Positions 1 through 8,182 are shown, numbered from the stretch's first letter. The stretch: DNA of 64,000 bases from Telluria aromaticivorans (GCF_013003915.1 NZ_JABAIV010000003.1:1-64000); one strand, 5' to 3'. Notes: a model not told the origin generated them from the letters alone. Translations and numbers: made by a program.

Positions 1-107
1 AGGTCGAGGTAGCGATCCACCGCCCTGAGCAGGTGGTCTTCAGGAACGTACTCGTCTAAACTGATCGAGACAAACAGCTCCCGCTTCGTTGCTTGGCGCC
101 CCATCAT
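1..107 (-). CDS. IS transposase, N-terminal fragment (runs off window)
   Basis: The first 35 residues are readable on the minus strand. They include an acidic SLDEYVPEDHLLRAVD stretch typical of the DUF772-type N-terminal domain of IS5/IS1182-family transposases, which carry out DNA cleavage and strand transfer during transposition. A clear GGAGG ribosome binding site sits six bases before the ATG at 107. The remainder of the gene is outside the window, so catalytic residues and intactness cannot be judged. Its position at the edge of an AT-rich accessory region supports acquisition by transfer. Confidence 0.7.
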   Translation of the reverse strand, partial: MMGRQATKRELFVSISLDEYVPEDHLLRAVDRYLD

Positions 108-191
108 CGCAACCTCCGTATCCTCAAGTACTCACATCACGGTAGGCGGTGAAAACGTTATGATCAAGGGAGTTTTTCAACACAATAGACC
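1..191 (-). mobile_element. Partial insertion sequence (one end plus transposase N terminus)
   Basis: The window opens inside an IS. A transposase gene start on the minus strand is followed, about 70-85 bases upstream of its start codon, by a TTGAAAAACTC-like terminal stretch (positions 172-191, read on the minus strand). Such ends are common in IS5/IS1182-like elements. The exact tip and any target duplication are inferred, because the other end lies outside the window. Confidence 0.5.
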
Positions 192-254
192 CAACGCAGA
201 CCTTCGCCCTATACACCATTGAGTGGATATGGACGAGATTAACTTGATCGTTAG

Positions 255-485
255 ATGGTTGATGTTAATCAAACTCCGTTCGTTAACTCTGCAAAAATTT
301 CTTTCGATCTAAAAAACAACAAGGTTTCTTATAATTTACGTGGTAGCACAGAGAGAGAGAGTACTCTAGAGCGTTACGCTAATTCTGGCGTTGATCAATT
401 CAATACTATTTCCCATCCTCAAGTCGTACGCGATGTACGCAACTATGAGAACGCCCCGTACGATGCTGTGCCTTTACTTTCGTGA
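255..485 (+). CDS. Small hypothetical protein upstream of SGNH hydrolase
   Basis: A 76-residue ORF that ends seven bases before the SGNH hydrolase start, with the same AT-rich composition as that gene. The product is polar, rich in Asn, Ser and Tyr, and shows no signal peptide, membrane segment or recognisable domain. No convincing Shine-Dalgarno sequence precedes the ATG at 255. The tight spacing with the next gene suggests co-transcription, and it could be a regulatory or partner peptide of the cassette. I do not recognise the family; it may be a chance ORF in the leader. Confidence 0.4.
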   Translation: MVDVNQTPFVNSAKISFDLKNNKVSYNLRGSTERESTLERYANSGVDQFNTISHPQVVRDVRNYENAPYDAVPLLS

Positions 486-492
486 GGTATTC

Positions 493-1296
493 ATGAAATT
501 CGAAAACGTTTACTGGGATGAAGGATCGATGAAAGTAGATGGCGTGTACCCATCGATTCTTGCTGTAGGAGATTCTTGGTTCTGGTACCCGTTTCCTGGC
601 GGTTCTTTAATTAACCACCTCGGACGTCTTGTGGCTACACGCGAACATATAATTCTTGCTCTAGGAGCGAACGGCGCCGAAGCGTTTGACTATACTCACG
701 GCAAGTACAACAAAATGATCCGAACCGCCCTTAGAATGCATGGCGCCAGCCTGTCAGCCGTTTTTATTAGCGGCGGCGGGAATGACTTTGCGGGAGTCAA
801 CGATCTTCGCCCTATGCTCCGTGACGACTGTTCGGGCGCTCAAGATTCGTCATCATGTTTCAGAGATGGAAACGGAGAACTAACTCTAGAATGGTTAATG
901 GGGAAGATTTCTGAGAGTTATCGATCCCTTATTGGTCAGATACTAGTGGCGTCGCGCCCAGGGGCGAAGATTGTCGTGCACAATTACGATTATGCGATAC
1001 CCAACGGCAAGGGAATATTTGGAAGAAAGGCGACATGGTTACGCCAAGCATTAGAGGACGCGGGCGTGCCCGCTACATTGCAAGCTGATTGCGTTAAGAC
1101 TGTGATTAACCGGCTGAGCATTGAGCTTGAAGAAATAACGAAAATCGACCCATCACGTATTCATTTTGTTGATAGCCGTGGCAGTTTAGATGCAAGTCAT
1201 TGGGCAAACGAATTGCATCCGAAGCCATCAGGATTTAGACTGATAGCAATGGAAAAATGGAATCCAGTTTTAGTTCGCCTCGGCCTGTCCGCTTAA
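493..1296 (+). CDS. SGNH/GDSL-family hydrolase
   Basis: A 267-residue protein with the SGNH hydrolase blocks in order: AVGDSW with nucleophile Ser28, an Asn-containing ALGANG block near residue 60, GGGND (Gly96/Asn97) near 96, and a C-terminal NELHPKPSGF block with His242. The family comprises serine esterases, lipases or acyl/acetyl hydrolases; the substrate here is unknown. There is no signal peptide, so it is probably cytoplasmic. The ATG at 493 is preferred over a longer in-frame ORF from 391 because the region before it overlaps the upstream ORF and a GTGAGG ribosome binding site lies just before it. The Asp three residues before the catalytic His is replaced by Asn239, so the charge-relay acid is uncertain. 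First enzyme of the 255-6022 cassette. Confidence 0.8.
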   Translation: MKFENVYWDEGSMKVDGVYPSILAVGDSWFWYPFPGGSLINHLGRLVATREHIILALGANGAEAFDYTHGKYNKMIRTALRMHGASLSAVFISGGGNDFAGVNDLRPMLRDDCSGAQDSSSCFRDGNGELTLEWLMGKISESYRSLIGQILVASRPGAKIVVHNYDYAIPNGKGIFGRKATWLRQALEDAGVPATLQADCVKTVINRLSIELEEITKIDPSRIHFVDSRGSLDASHWANELHPKPSGFRLIAMEKWNPVLVRLGLSA

Positions 1297-1332
1297 GTTA
1301 ACACGACGAACGCTACATTTTTGAGGGTTACT

Positions 1333-1497
1333 ATGGGCGAAACGGAGATTATAAGAAGATATGGCGTGAATATTGGTTGCAGCCACTTTGGTCAAATAGA
1401 CAGCCATGCTAATGATCGCTGCGTCATTGGCGTCGGCATTAAGGCTACAAGGACTCGGATTGAAAATCCCCTTTTAGCGCCTAATGTCACTATATAA
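1333..1497 (+). CDS. 54-residue ORF in the SGNH/protease cassette
   Basis: A short ORF 36 bases after the SGNH hydrolase stop, with a good GAGGG ribosome binding site seven bases before the ATG. The product has two cysteines and two histidines (IGCSHFGQIDSHANDRC) that could bind a metal, no membrane segment and a basic middle. I do not recognise it. It may be a genuine small component or the remnant of a longer gene. Confidence 0.35.
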   Translation: MGETEIIRRYGVNIGCSHFGQIDSHANDRCVIGVGIKATRTRIENPLLAPNVTI

Positions 1498-1643
1498 CTC
1501 GTGCTACGACATCAACGCATCGATTTCATCGTAGCATACACCCGCACGATACGCAAGAAAGAACAGAATGAAAAAATAGAAAGGGATGGTTATTAGAATG
1601 CCATAATTTTTATTCTCTAATCCACGACTAACTGGGGTTCATC

Positions 1644-2048
1644 ATGGACGCTGTTGTTCAAAGAGAGAAGGAACCGGTTCCAGACGAAATACTCAAGGCG
1701 GGGGAAATCTATTACCGCTTGGGCGTATTGATTCAGGCGCTACTAGTCTTGCTTGGAATTATCGCTTCAGTAGCGTCACTTGTAGTCGCCACTTTTAGTG
1801 AATCTTTCACTGGCGACGATAAATGGATGCTCAAAGCGTTTGCCTTTGTCGCTGCCCTTGCCTCCGGTCTTCTTACCACATTCAGTCTTTCGAAAAAAAA
1901 CCAAGAAACATGGGCCGCATGGAGGATGATGAACGCAGCTATTCTTCGTTACCAATATGATCCCAGTTTCACACGCATCCAGCTCGTCGATACATGGGAG
2001 AGAGCTGAAAAGACCCTCGGCAATGCTACAATTAATGAGAAAACTTAA
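1644..2048 (+). CDS. Two-TM protein, SLATT-like
   Basis: A 134-residue protein with two hydrophobic helices (about residues 27-50 and 63-83) separated by a short polar loop, then a charged C-terminal helix ending in a Trp/Arg-rich stretch. This two-helix plus cytosolic-tail plan is that of SLATT/S-2TM (SMODS- or SLOG-associating 2TM) proteins, proposed pore-forming effectors in bacterial conflict systems. The assignment rests on topology and general pattern only, not on a profile match. It lies 46 bases before the phosphoesterase gene. The 146-base gap upstream is AT-rich and may hold a promoter of its own. Confidence 0.55.
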   Translation: MDAVVQREKEPVPDEILKAGEIYYRLGVLIQALLVLLGIIASVASLVVATFSESFTGDDKWMLKAFAFVAALASGLLTTFSLSKKNQETWAAWRMMNAAILRYQYDPSFTRIQLVDTWERAEKTLGNATINEKT

Positions 2049-2094
2049 ACCTATAAACAGGCAAATCCGCCAACGCGTCGATTAGGGAGATGAT

Positions 2095-3474
2095 ATGCGA
2101 AGTATTGTCTACGTAATATCCGATCTGCATCTTGGCGGAGCGGCCGCAGGGAGTAACCGGCCCGATTTTCAGATGTGCTCATTGCACACGCAAGCTTTGC
2201 TTGGGCAATTTATCGAGCAGCTTCCTGGGCGGACCGGCAATGCCGACTCGCAACTAATAATTGCTGGGGATATTGTCGATTTTCTTGCAGAAGAGCCTTT
2301 CGAGGCGTTCACAAGCGACCCAGCCAGCGCCGAGCGCAAATTGAACACAATTCTCGAGCGCACATCGCCAATATGGGACGCACTGCAGGAATATGTGAAC
2401 AAGCGGCACGGTGCTTTGACTCTACTGCTCGGCAATCATGATGTTGAACTAGCCATGCCAACGGTGCGGCAGGTGTTGCTGAATCGTCTGGGAGAAGGGC
2501 GAGTGCATCTCATTTACGACAACGAAGCATTCACCCTAGGCCCTTTGTTAATTGAGCATGGGAATCGCTACGACGAGTGGAATGCGGTACCGCATGACGC
2601 GCTACGGCGCGTTCGATCGCAGCTCTCGCGCAGACAGCCTATTAATCCACCATTCCCCGCAATGCCGGGAAGCCGCATGGTTGAGGAACTAGTAAATCCG
2701 CTCAAACAGCAGTACGCATTTGTCGATTTGCTCAAGCCTGAAGATGCTGCCTTGCTCCCGGTCCTGATAGCCTTGGGGGCGGGAGGAATCAAGGAAGCCT
2801 GGACCTTTTTTAGAAATTTCGTGAAGACGCGTGCGGTCGATTATGACGAAAACCGGGAACCGGTCGTACCGGGCTTTATCGCGGCACAGACAGTAAGTGA
2901 TGAGTCCATGTTTTTGCTCGCGCAGTCGATTGCAAGCGATGGAGCTCCAGGGCAGATTAGCGCTGGCGCACCGAAGTTGTTCGATCGCGAAGCCCGGCGG
3001 GCAGCTTTATATAAGTGCTTTCGTGCCCAGTCTGATTTGCACCGAAAAGCATTTAATATGCACACTGAAAAGGAAATTTACCTAATGCCAGCCCATGCAG
3101 CTGCAAGCGCAGGATTCCAGGTAGTCGTTTATGGCCATACCCATCACGTTAAAAAGGTCGCATTAGGTGACTCGCCTAATGGATTGCCAGTCTACCTTAA
3201 TACGGGAACTTGGGCTGATCTCATCTGTGTGCCGACTGCGGTATGGGCGGTGGAAGAAAACATTGCACGAGATGCGCTCCAAGCTTTTATTGACGATCTT
3301 GAGGGCAACCATCTCACTAGTTGGCGCCGTAGCCTCCCAACTTATGCAAAAATCGAGATTGACGGCGAACTCGTCATATCCGCAGACGTGTACTTCGCAG
3401 ACGACCATGCGCAAGTAACTGCCGACGCTCTTGCACACAGACTCGCGGGAGAGCATGTTTATGTCAGCGCTTGA
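2095..3474 (+). CDS. Calcineurin-like metallophosphoesterase
   Basis: A 459-residue protein with the complete dinuclear metal-site motif set: SDLH (Asp10/His12), GDIVD (Asp59), GNHD (Asn114/His115), an LpxH-like EHGNRYD block (His155), and GHTHH (His348/His350). Between the fourth and last motifs is an insertion of about 170 residues, mostly helical-looking, which the typical ~240-residue LpxH fold lacks. The family hydrolyses phosphomono- or diesters, including nucleotides and lipid-linked diphosphates; the substrate is unknown. An AGGGAG ribosome binding site precedes the ATG. The stop codon lies inside the start of the downstream protease gene, so the two are translationally coupled. Confidence 0.85.
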   Translation: MRSIVYVISDLHLGGAAAGSNRPDFQMCSLHTQALLGQFIEQLPGRTGNADSQLIIAGDIVDFLAEEPFEAFTSDPASAERKLNTILERTSPIWDALQEYVNKRHGALTLLLGNHDVELAMPTVRQVLLNRLGEGRVHLIYDNEAFTLGPLLIEHGNRYDEWNAVPHDALRRVRSQLSRRQPINPPFPAMPGSRMVEELVNPLKQQYAFVDLLKPEDAALLPVLIALGAGGIKEAWTFFRNFVKTRAVDYDENREPVVPGFIAAQTVSDESMFLLAQSIASDGAPGQISAGAPKLFDREARRAALYKCFRAQSDLHRKAFNMHTEKEIYLMPAHAAASAGFQVVVYGHTHHVKKVALGDSPNGLPVYLNTGTWADLICVPTAVWAVEENIARDALQAFIDDLEGNHLTSWRRSLPTYAKIEIDGELVISADVYFADDHAQVTADALAHRLAGEHVYVSA

Positions 3475-6022
3475 CGAGGACATTTTAGCCCGGATAAAAG
3501 AGGTCTGTGTCTATATCGACGTAGCCGGTGTTAGGGGAACAGGGTATCTGATCGGTCCCAGGCATGTGGCAACAGCATGGCATGTAGTGCAAGCCTGGGT
3601 GCCGGGTGAAGCCCATCCGGTCATTATTGGAGAACGCCGCGACGGCATACACCGGCGTGCGGTCTTATATCAGAATAAGAGTGATGCCAAGCACGATGCG
3701 GCAGTGCTCGAGCTAGATGAAGAAGTTTCTGTAGTACCGCTGCCAGTGGCTCAAGATCTGAGAGACCGTGTAGCTTGGGACAGTTTTGGATTTCCTGCGG
3801 TGATGGACAATGCGGGGAAAATTCTACGCATGACTGGGGTGGAGTCGCCCCCTCCCGGGGGGATTCCCTTCGATGGCATGGTGAAAGATATACGGGCGAT
3901 CAATGATCTGGGCCAGCAGGCCATCCTGCTCGCTTCGGCGCGAATTGGGGGTGCACCACTCCAAGGATTTTCGGGCTCAGCGGTGGTCGTGGACGGCGCA
4001 GTAATTGGGCATTTGACTAGGTTTATTCCAGCTCTGGACGATTTCGAGAAAGGAGTAATGGACTACGTTTATGCATGCCCGATCAGCACGGTCGTCGCCC
4101 TACTGGATTTTCAGCCTGCCATTCTGCCGATTGCTGGAAAGGATGAAAAGACGTTTGGAAGCGAGGCGTATTTCAATCGCTTTTTTCGAATGATGGATTG
4201 GCCGGCCGAGGAACAGGCGCAACTGCCATGCAACTTATGCACCGGGATAGACAGTGCCTTGCTAACATTGGCGCTTGAACAGTCGGCTTCGGACACTGTG
4301 CGCGATCAATTCGCCGGTACAGCGGTTGCCGCAGCGCAGGTCGCCGTTGCGGAGGCTATAGATGCCGGGAACCGCGAATTCGCTATACTCTCAAGGCGCG
4401 TTGCGCTTGCTGAAGACGGGATCAAGAAAAGTGAAGCACAAATTCGTCGGATTGAGCAACAGGTTATGCCAGCACCCCCAGTTTACGCCGCGTTATCGGA
4501 TGAAATTAGTACCGAACAGCGGAATCTGTATCATCAGCGCTATCTGAGCGAAACTCGACAATACGAACAAAACAAAAAACGCCACCAAGAGGAAAAAGCG
4601 ACTTTGCCAATGTTGCGAAACGACCTCCAGCACTTCCAGCAAACCTTTAGCCAAGAACGTATCGCGCTTGAGCGCCGCCAGATCGACATCGCTGAAAACC
4701 TGGAGCGATTGCACGCAGCAGTTGAAACTGCTAGGGGGTGGGATATCGAAACCCTTTTGAGCAGGCTGCTTCGCCAAGTTCCGGAACGTGAATCCGAGCA
4801 TGCAGCGATTCGGTGCTTTCTGAGTTTTCTACTTGTCTGCTCGCTCGGCAACGTAGCGCATTCTTGGCTGGGCACTGCACGCGACGCAGTTGAGCAAGTG
4901 ATAAAAACTGCCGAAAGCAACATAGAAATGTGGATTAGCCGCGCCTACAAGTCAATCGGAGCTGATTTGGTGGCGCGTCTGGCTTCCGTTGTATCATGCC
5001 ACACAGCGAACCGACGAGCGCTTGACTTACTGAACTCAACATTAAACGCTGCCTCAGGTTACGCGTTGGATCAAGCTCTAGCGCAATCTGGAGGCGTGTT
5101 GTGCGAGCCTGTCATTGCGCCGCCCGGCAGCGAAGCGCTGGTCGATCCGCAGGAAATTGACCGGAAGGTCGCAGAGTACGGGGTTGCCCTCCATGAAATT
5201 GACTTAGCCTGTACCCGTTGCGCCAAGTGGATCGAAGACAGCGAAACTGTACTCATCCGGTCAAGAGAGGCGCTCAACCGCGCCGTCTCCCAGCGCGATG
5301 AGATGTCTGAGGCGGCCAGTGCGATGGCAGCACCGCTCACAAATTTAAGTAAATACTATTTCTTGTTACACAGGGTCTTGCACCAAAGTGCGGCAATGGA
5401 AATGGCATCAAATTTCTTGGCTGCCTACGACCATGAAGTCCGGCGCCGCTTGAGTACGACAGTAGAGGACCTAATGGCCGACTGCAGCTCTACATTCTTC
5501 TTGACACACACGGCGGATGAACTGATCAGCCACCATAGTACCAGCAGGCTTATTCGTGCAGAAACAGCGATACTGGATAGATCAGAGGTTTTACGGGGGC
5601 GACGCGAAGATTATAAGCACGCCGCATCGCGCCTAACTGATTTGCCGCGCCAATATTGGCTAAAGTACAGCGTACGCTGGCGGTGGTATCTAGGCGTGGC
5701 GGTAATACCTCTCCTGAACCTCTACTGCGCTCTGCGTTTCTTTTTTGATGTCGGGCGGTTCAATCCCGGATTGGCAAGTGCCAACAAATTCTACGAAAAA
5801 CTTCGCAACTGTGGGCGCCAGGTATCGGTCTTTGGGACAGGCTTTAGCATTGCTTTCGCTGCCGCGTGGGCTTCGCTGCCGTTTTCCAGCATCGCGGCGA
5901 ATCTATTAATTAGCGAAGTGGATTCTAGGTGGTTTTGGGCTGCTTGCGGCACACATGTCCTAGCCGCATTAATTTATGCCATCTCCCTAATTCGGATCAG
6001 AGCACTCGTCAGCAGCACTTAG
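3461..6022 (+). CDS. Trypsin-like serine protease with coiled coil and C-terminal TM helices
   Basis: An 853-residue protein. Residues 1-220 form a chymotrypsin-fold protease with an intact triad: His41 in TAWHVV, Asp79 in KHDAAVL, Ser171 in GFSGS. Residues about 300-425 are heptad-like, Glu/Gln/Arg-rich coiled coil, followed by a helical middle region. About three hydrophobic helices lie in the last 120 residues (WRWYLGVAVIPLLNLY region, FSIAFAAAWASLPF region, WFWAACGTHVL region). With no N-terminal signal, the protease should face the cytosol and be anchored at the inner membrane by its C terminus. ATG 3461 was chosen for its GGAG site nine bases upstream (ATG 3455 is an alternative). It overlaps the phosphoesterase gene by 14 bases. 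Trypsin-like domains joined to signalling or membrane modules are known in conflict systems; this exact architecture I do not recognise. Confidence 0.85.
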   Translation: MSALDEDILARIKEVCVYIDVAGVRGTGYLIGPRHVATAWHVVQAWVPGEAHPVIIGERRDGIHRRAVLYQNKSDAKHDAAVLELDEEVSVVPLPVAQDLRDRVAWDSFGFPAVMDNAGKILRMTGVESPPPGGIPFDGMVKDIRAINDLGQQAILLASARIGGAPLQGFSGSAVVVDGAVIGHLTRFIPALDDFEKGVMDYVYACPISTVVALLDFQPAILPIAGKDEKTFGSEAYFNRFFRMMDWPAEEQAQLPCNLCTGIDSALLTLALEQSASDTVRDQFAGTAVAAAQVAVAEAIDAGNREFAILSRRVALAEDGIKKSEAQIRRIEQQVMPAPPVYAALSDEISTEQRNLYHQRYLSETRQYEQNKKRHQEEKATLPMLRNDLQHFQQTFSQERIALERRQIDIAENLERLHAAVETARGWDIETLLSRLLRQVPERESEHAAIRCFLSFLLVCSLGNVAHSWLGTARDAVEQVIKTAESNIEMWISRAYKSIGADLVARLASVVSCHTANRRALDLLNSTLNAASGYALDQALAQSGGVLCEPVIAPPGSEALVDPQEIDRKVAEYGVALHEIDLACTRCAKWIEDSETVLIRSREALNRAVSQRDEMSEAASAMAAPLTNLSKYYFLLHRVLHQSAAMEMASNFLAAYDHEVRRRLSTTVEDLMADCSSTFFLTHTADELISHHSTSRLIRAETAILDRSEVLRGRREDYKHAASRLTDLPRQYWLKYSVRWRWYLGVAVIPLLNLYCALRFFFDVGRFNPGLASANKFYEKLRNCGRQVSVFGTGFSIAFAAAWASLPFSSIAANLLISEVDSRWFWAACGTHVLAALIYAISLIRIRALVSST

Positions 6023-6411
6023 GAACTTCCGGCTCGTGTTAGCAATCCTAACGGAAACCGCTTAAACCCTGAGTTGCCGTTTAATATTTGCCTGTTGGGG
6101 CATACGAGTTGCTCGTGAATCGCCCGATCTTCTGGACAGGATAGTCTTAATCCCGCGACGTGAGCGTCAGTAGCGGCCCTCTTTAAGCAACTCCCAAGGG
6201 TTAGTGTCGGAATGACCTTTGTTTATCGTTTTTCTTTTCACGTGTCATATTAGTTACATGGTAGGGGCCACTTTCCGCGTGTACCGGGTGCTATGTCTGC
6301 TTTTGGCCGACTGCATACCTTTGCACCTCGCGCTCCTAAGCGCACGCCCCCAACCTTAGCGGCATTGATCTACATCATGGTCGCGACAGACGAGTTCTTT
6401 ATCATGGACCG
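6023..6411. other. Non-coding gap after the cassette
   Basis: 389 bases with no supported gene. It is AT-rich around 6215-6260 and contains a TGTCTGCTTTTGGCCGA stretch near 6293-6311 that resembles the dispersed repeat found at 9150 and 10222. I see no clear terminator hairpin with a T-run after the protease gene. Confidence 0.4.
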
Positions 6412-6603
6412 ATGACTACGCAACTTGAACCCAACCTCCACCGCAACGCTAGGTTGCTAGTCGCTGCAGTCCAGTTACGGAAGACGCATGGGCTGCTTTA
6501 CGCCATGCGATTCCTCGAGGATCACGACTTCAGCAATGTAGTCATCTGGGAAGTACTGAACCTCATCCCACCTAGAACAGTGGGAGACGTCCCTCAGTAC
6601 TAA
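6412..6603 (+). CDS. Small hypothetical protein
   Basis: A 63-residue ORF whose product looks protein-like: a basic amphipathic helix (NARLLVAAVQLRKTHG), then an aromatic-rich helix with a FLEDHDFS core, ending PRTVGDVPQY. No transmembrane segment and no recognised domain. The ribosome binding site is weak. It lies 49 bases from the convergent H-NS gene. Small proteins of this sort are common beside integrases and nucleoid proteins in mobile regions, but no function can be assigned. Confidence 0.4.
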   Translation: MTTQLEPNLHRNARLLVAAVQLRKTHGLLYAMRFLEDHDFSNVVIWEVLNLIPPRTVGDVPQY

Positions 6604-6651
6604 GCGGCGTGAAACCGCGCAGTCGGTTGGAGTGAGGTCAGTGCGGTGCTC

Positions 6652-6987
6652 TTAGATTCGGAAGTCGTCAATCGACTTTCCGCCAGCGATGCCTTCTGCA
6701 ATCCACTTTGGCTGACGCCCGCGCCCTGTCCATGTTTGAGTATTGTTTCCTGGATTTTGGTAGCGTGCCTGGACCTTCTGCCCTTTCCCTTTTTCTTGTT
6801 TCAGCTTCTTGTCGCCAGTAGCTAGCAATTCCTGAACCGATACACCAGCCTCTTGGGCAATCGCCAAAATCTGCTCGCGCGCCTTCTGCAAGTCTTGGTG
6901 TTGGCGACTCTTGATTTCCTTTTCAATGTCGTGTTGAAGGCCCTTCAGTTCGCTGAGGTTGTAGCCCGACAGATCGATGTTTGCCAT
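6652..6987 (-). CDS. H-NS family histone-like protein
   Basis: A 111-residue protein with the betaproteobacterial H-NS layout: an N-terminal helical oligomerisation region (residues 1-60, SELKGLQHDIEKEIKSRQ), a lysine-rich linker (about 60-75), and the C-terminal AT-hook-like DNA-binding motif TWTGRGRQPKW near residue 85. Such proteins bind AT-rich DNA and silence horizontally acquired genes. AAGGA precedes the start, and TATACT upstream could be the -10 element. Its place in an AT-rich island next to an integrase suggests an island-encoded xenogeneic silencer that may control the neighbouring cassette (inference). Confidence 0.9.
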   Translation of the reverse strand: MANIDLSGYNLSELKGLQHDIEKEIKSRQHQDLQKAREQILAIAQEAGVSVQELLATGDKKLKQEKGKGQKVQARYQNPGNNTQTWTGRGRQPKWIAEGIAGGKSIDDFRI

Positions 6988-7125
6988 TGATTAGATCCTT
7001 TTTAAAGTTAGTATATGTTTTCCAGTACTGTTTCATTCTACTATGCGACCTATATTGGCACTGCGTATGTAACGTCCTGGACTGGCTAGCGTCAAAATCG
7101 GACCTTGCTCACTGAGGAGGTCATC

Positions 7126-7752
7126 ATGAACACAACTAGCGCCACCACTTGCCGTCGCGTTCCATGGAATAAAGGGCGTCTGATCGGTCAGAAGCTTCCC
7201 TTGAAGCTGAAGGAAATTTGGGCCATTAGGATTCGACTACAGCTCGCCGAACGTTTGAGAGATCTTGCGCTGTTTAATATAGCGATCGACAGCAAGCTCC
7301 GCGGTTGCGACCTGGTCAGTTTGAAGGTCAACGACATCGCTCAAGGTGGCAACATATTTCACCGTGCGATTGTCATGCAGCAGAAGACCCATCGGCCTGT
7401 TCAGTTCGAAATCACAGAGCAGACTCGTCAGGCACTTCAAGGCTGGATCGCAAGCCATCAGCTCGCATCAAGCCACCATCTATTCCCAAGCAGATCGATG
7501 AATACCCTTCACATGTCGACTCGTCAGTACGCACGTATTGTCGTCAAGTGGGTGAGATCCATTGGTTTAGATCCAACGGCGTACGGGACGCATACGATGC
7601 GACGAACGAAGGCAACATTGATCTACCGTCGCACGAAAAATCTTCGTGCTGTACAGCTGCTTCTCGGCCATACTAAGCTAGAGAACACAGTGCGATATCT
7701 CGGCATTGAAGTTGACGATGCACTCGATATCGCTGATCAGACCGAGGTCTGA
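7126..7752 (+). CDS. Tyrosine recombinase, catalytic domain only
   Basis: A 208-residue protein with the tyrosine recombinase signature: a first Arg in SKLRGCDLVSLK, the HTMRRTKAT box (His-x-x-Arg), LLGHT, and the nucleophile Tyr in VRYLGIEVDD near the C terminus. The usual N-terminal SAM-like core-binding domain is largely missing, which fits the short stand-alone integrases found in proteobacterial mobile regions. Start ATG 7126 has an excellent GAGGAGG site. Probable role: site-specific recombination of a mobile element or integron-like cassette. No att site could be identified by eye. Confidence 0.85.
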   Translation: MNTTSATTCRRVPWNKGRLIGQKLPLKLKEIWAIRIRLQLAERLRDLALFNIAIDSKLRGCDLVSLKVNDIAQGGNIFHRAIVMQQKTHRPVQFEITEQTRQALQGWIASHQLASSHHLFPSRSMNTLHMSTRQYARIVVKWVRSIGLDPTAYGTHTMRRTKATLIYRRTKNLRAVQLLLGHTKLENTVRYLGIEVDDALDIADQTEV

Positions 7753-7792
7753 CTTACGCTAGAGAGACTGCTGCTCAGGACGGTTTGGTAGC

Positions 7793-7840
7793 GGTTCTCA
7801 GTGAGGGCCGCTTTCGGGCCAGAAGCGGACCTTCATTGTA
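7793..7840. repeat. Dispersed repeat, short copy
   Basis: A palindromic stretch of the form CCGCTTTCGGGCCAGAAGCGG followed by ACCTTCATT. It resembles pieces of the longer copies at 9150-9232 and 10222-10335 (CGTCTGCT, GGGTCGG, GGCCAAAAGCGG, TTCG blocks). Probably one family of intergenic repeats typical of Burkholderiales accessory regions; it lies just after the recombinase gene and may also act as a terminator. Confidence 0.5.
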
Positions 7841-7912
7841 CGTATGGTGCCATCGAGGGCGGGAATGGCGTTGCACAACAATTGGTGAAAATTGCTTGCG
7901 GGTTCATGCAGC

Positions 7913-8173
7913 TCAGGTAAAAGTTCCGTTGACTTGGTGATGGCAGACAGGGCAGTTAAAGCTAATCGTGCTTCCCCGCACCGGAGATGAAGAGTCCGGT
8001 GAGTTTGGGGGAATTGGGTTCGGTCCAGCTCCAGCCGTGATGCTGGCGGCATTGTAAATATAAATTTCAATTGACCTGAATAGTTGGTCCTTCAGTGCTT
8101 GTGGAGCGTCCGCGCTATCTAATAATTTTAGCTGACTATAGATTGCGTCCAAAGATTTTTGATATGCCATCAT
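7913..8173 (-). CDS. Small protein with C-terminal CPxCH zinc-like motif
   Basis: An 86-residue protein: an N-terminal helix with an LLDSADAPQALKDQLFRSI core, a Pro/Ser-rich linker, and a C-terminal FNCPVCHHQVNGTFT end whose Cys and His residues could bind zinc. AAGGAG lies before the ATG-ATG start at 8173. It begins nine bases after the stop of the upstream membrane protein gene, so the two form an operon. The family is not recognised. An overlapping ORF in another frame (7798-8070) has no ribosome binding site and is judged a shadow. Confidence 0.6.
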   Translation of the reverse strand: MMAYQKSLDAIYSQLKLLDSADAPQALKDQLFRSIEIYIYNAASITAGAGPNPIPPNSPDSSSPVRGSTISFNCPVCHHQVNGTFT

Positions 8174-8182
8174 GCCTTCTCC

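Noticed and set aside
7798..8070. 90-aa minus-strand ORF overlapping the CPxCH protein gene
   Set aside because: No ribosome binding site; the overlapping 86-aa ORF has AAGGAG and better neighbours.
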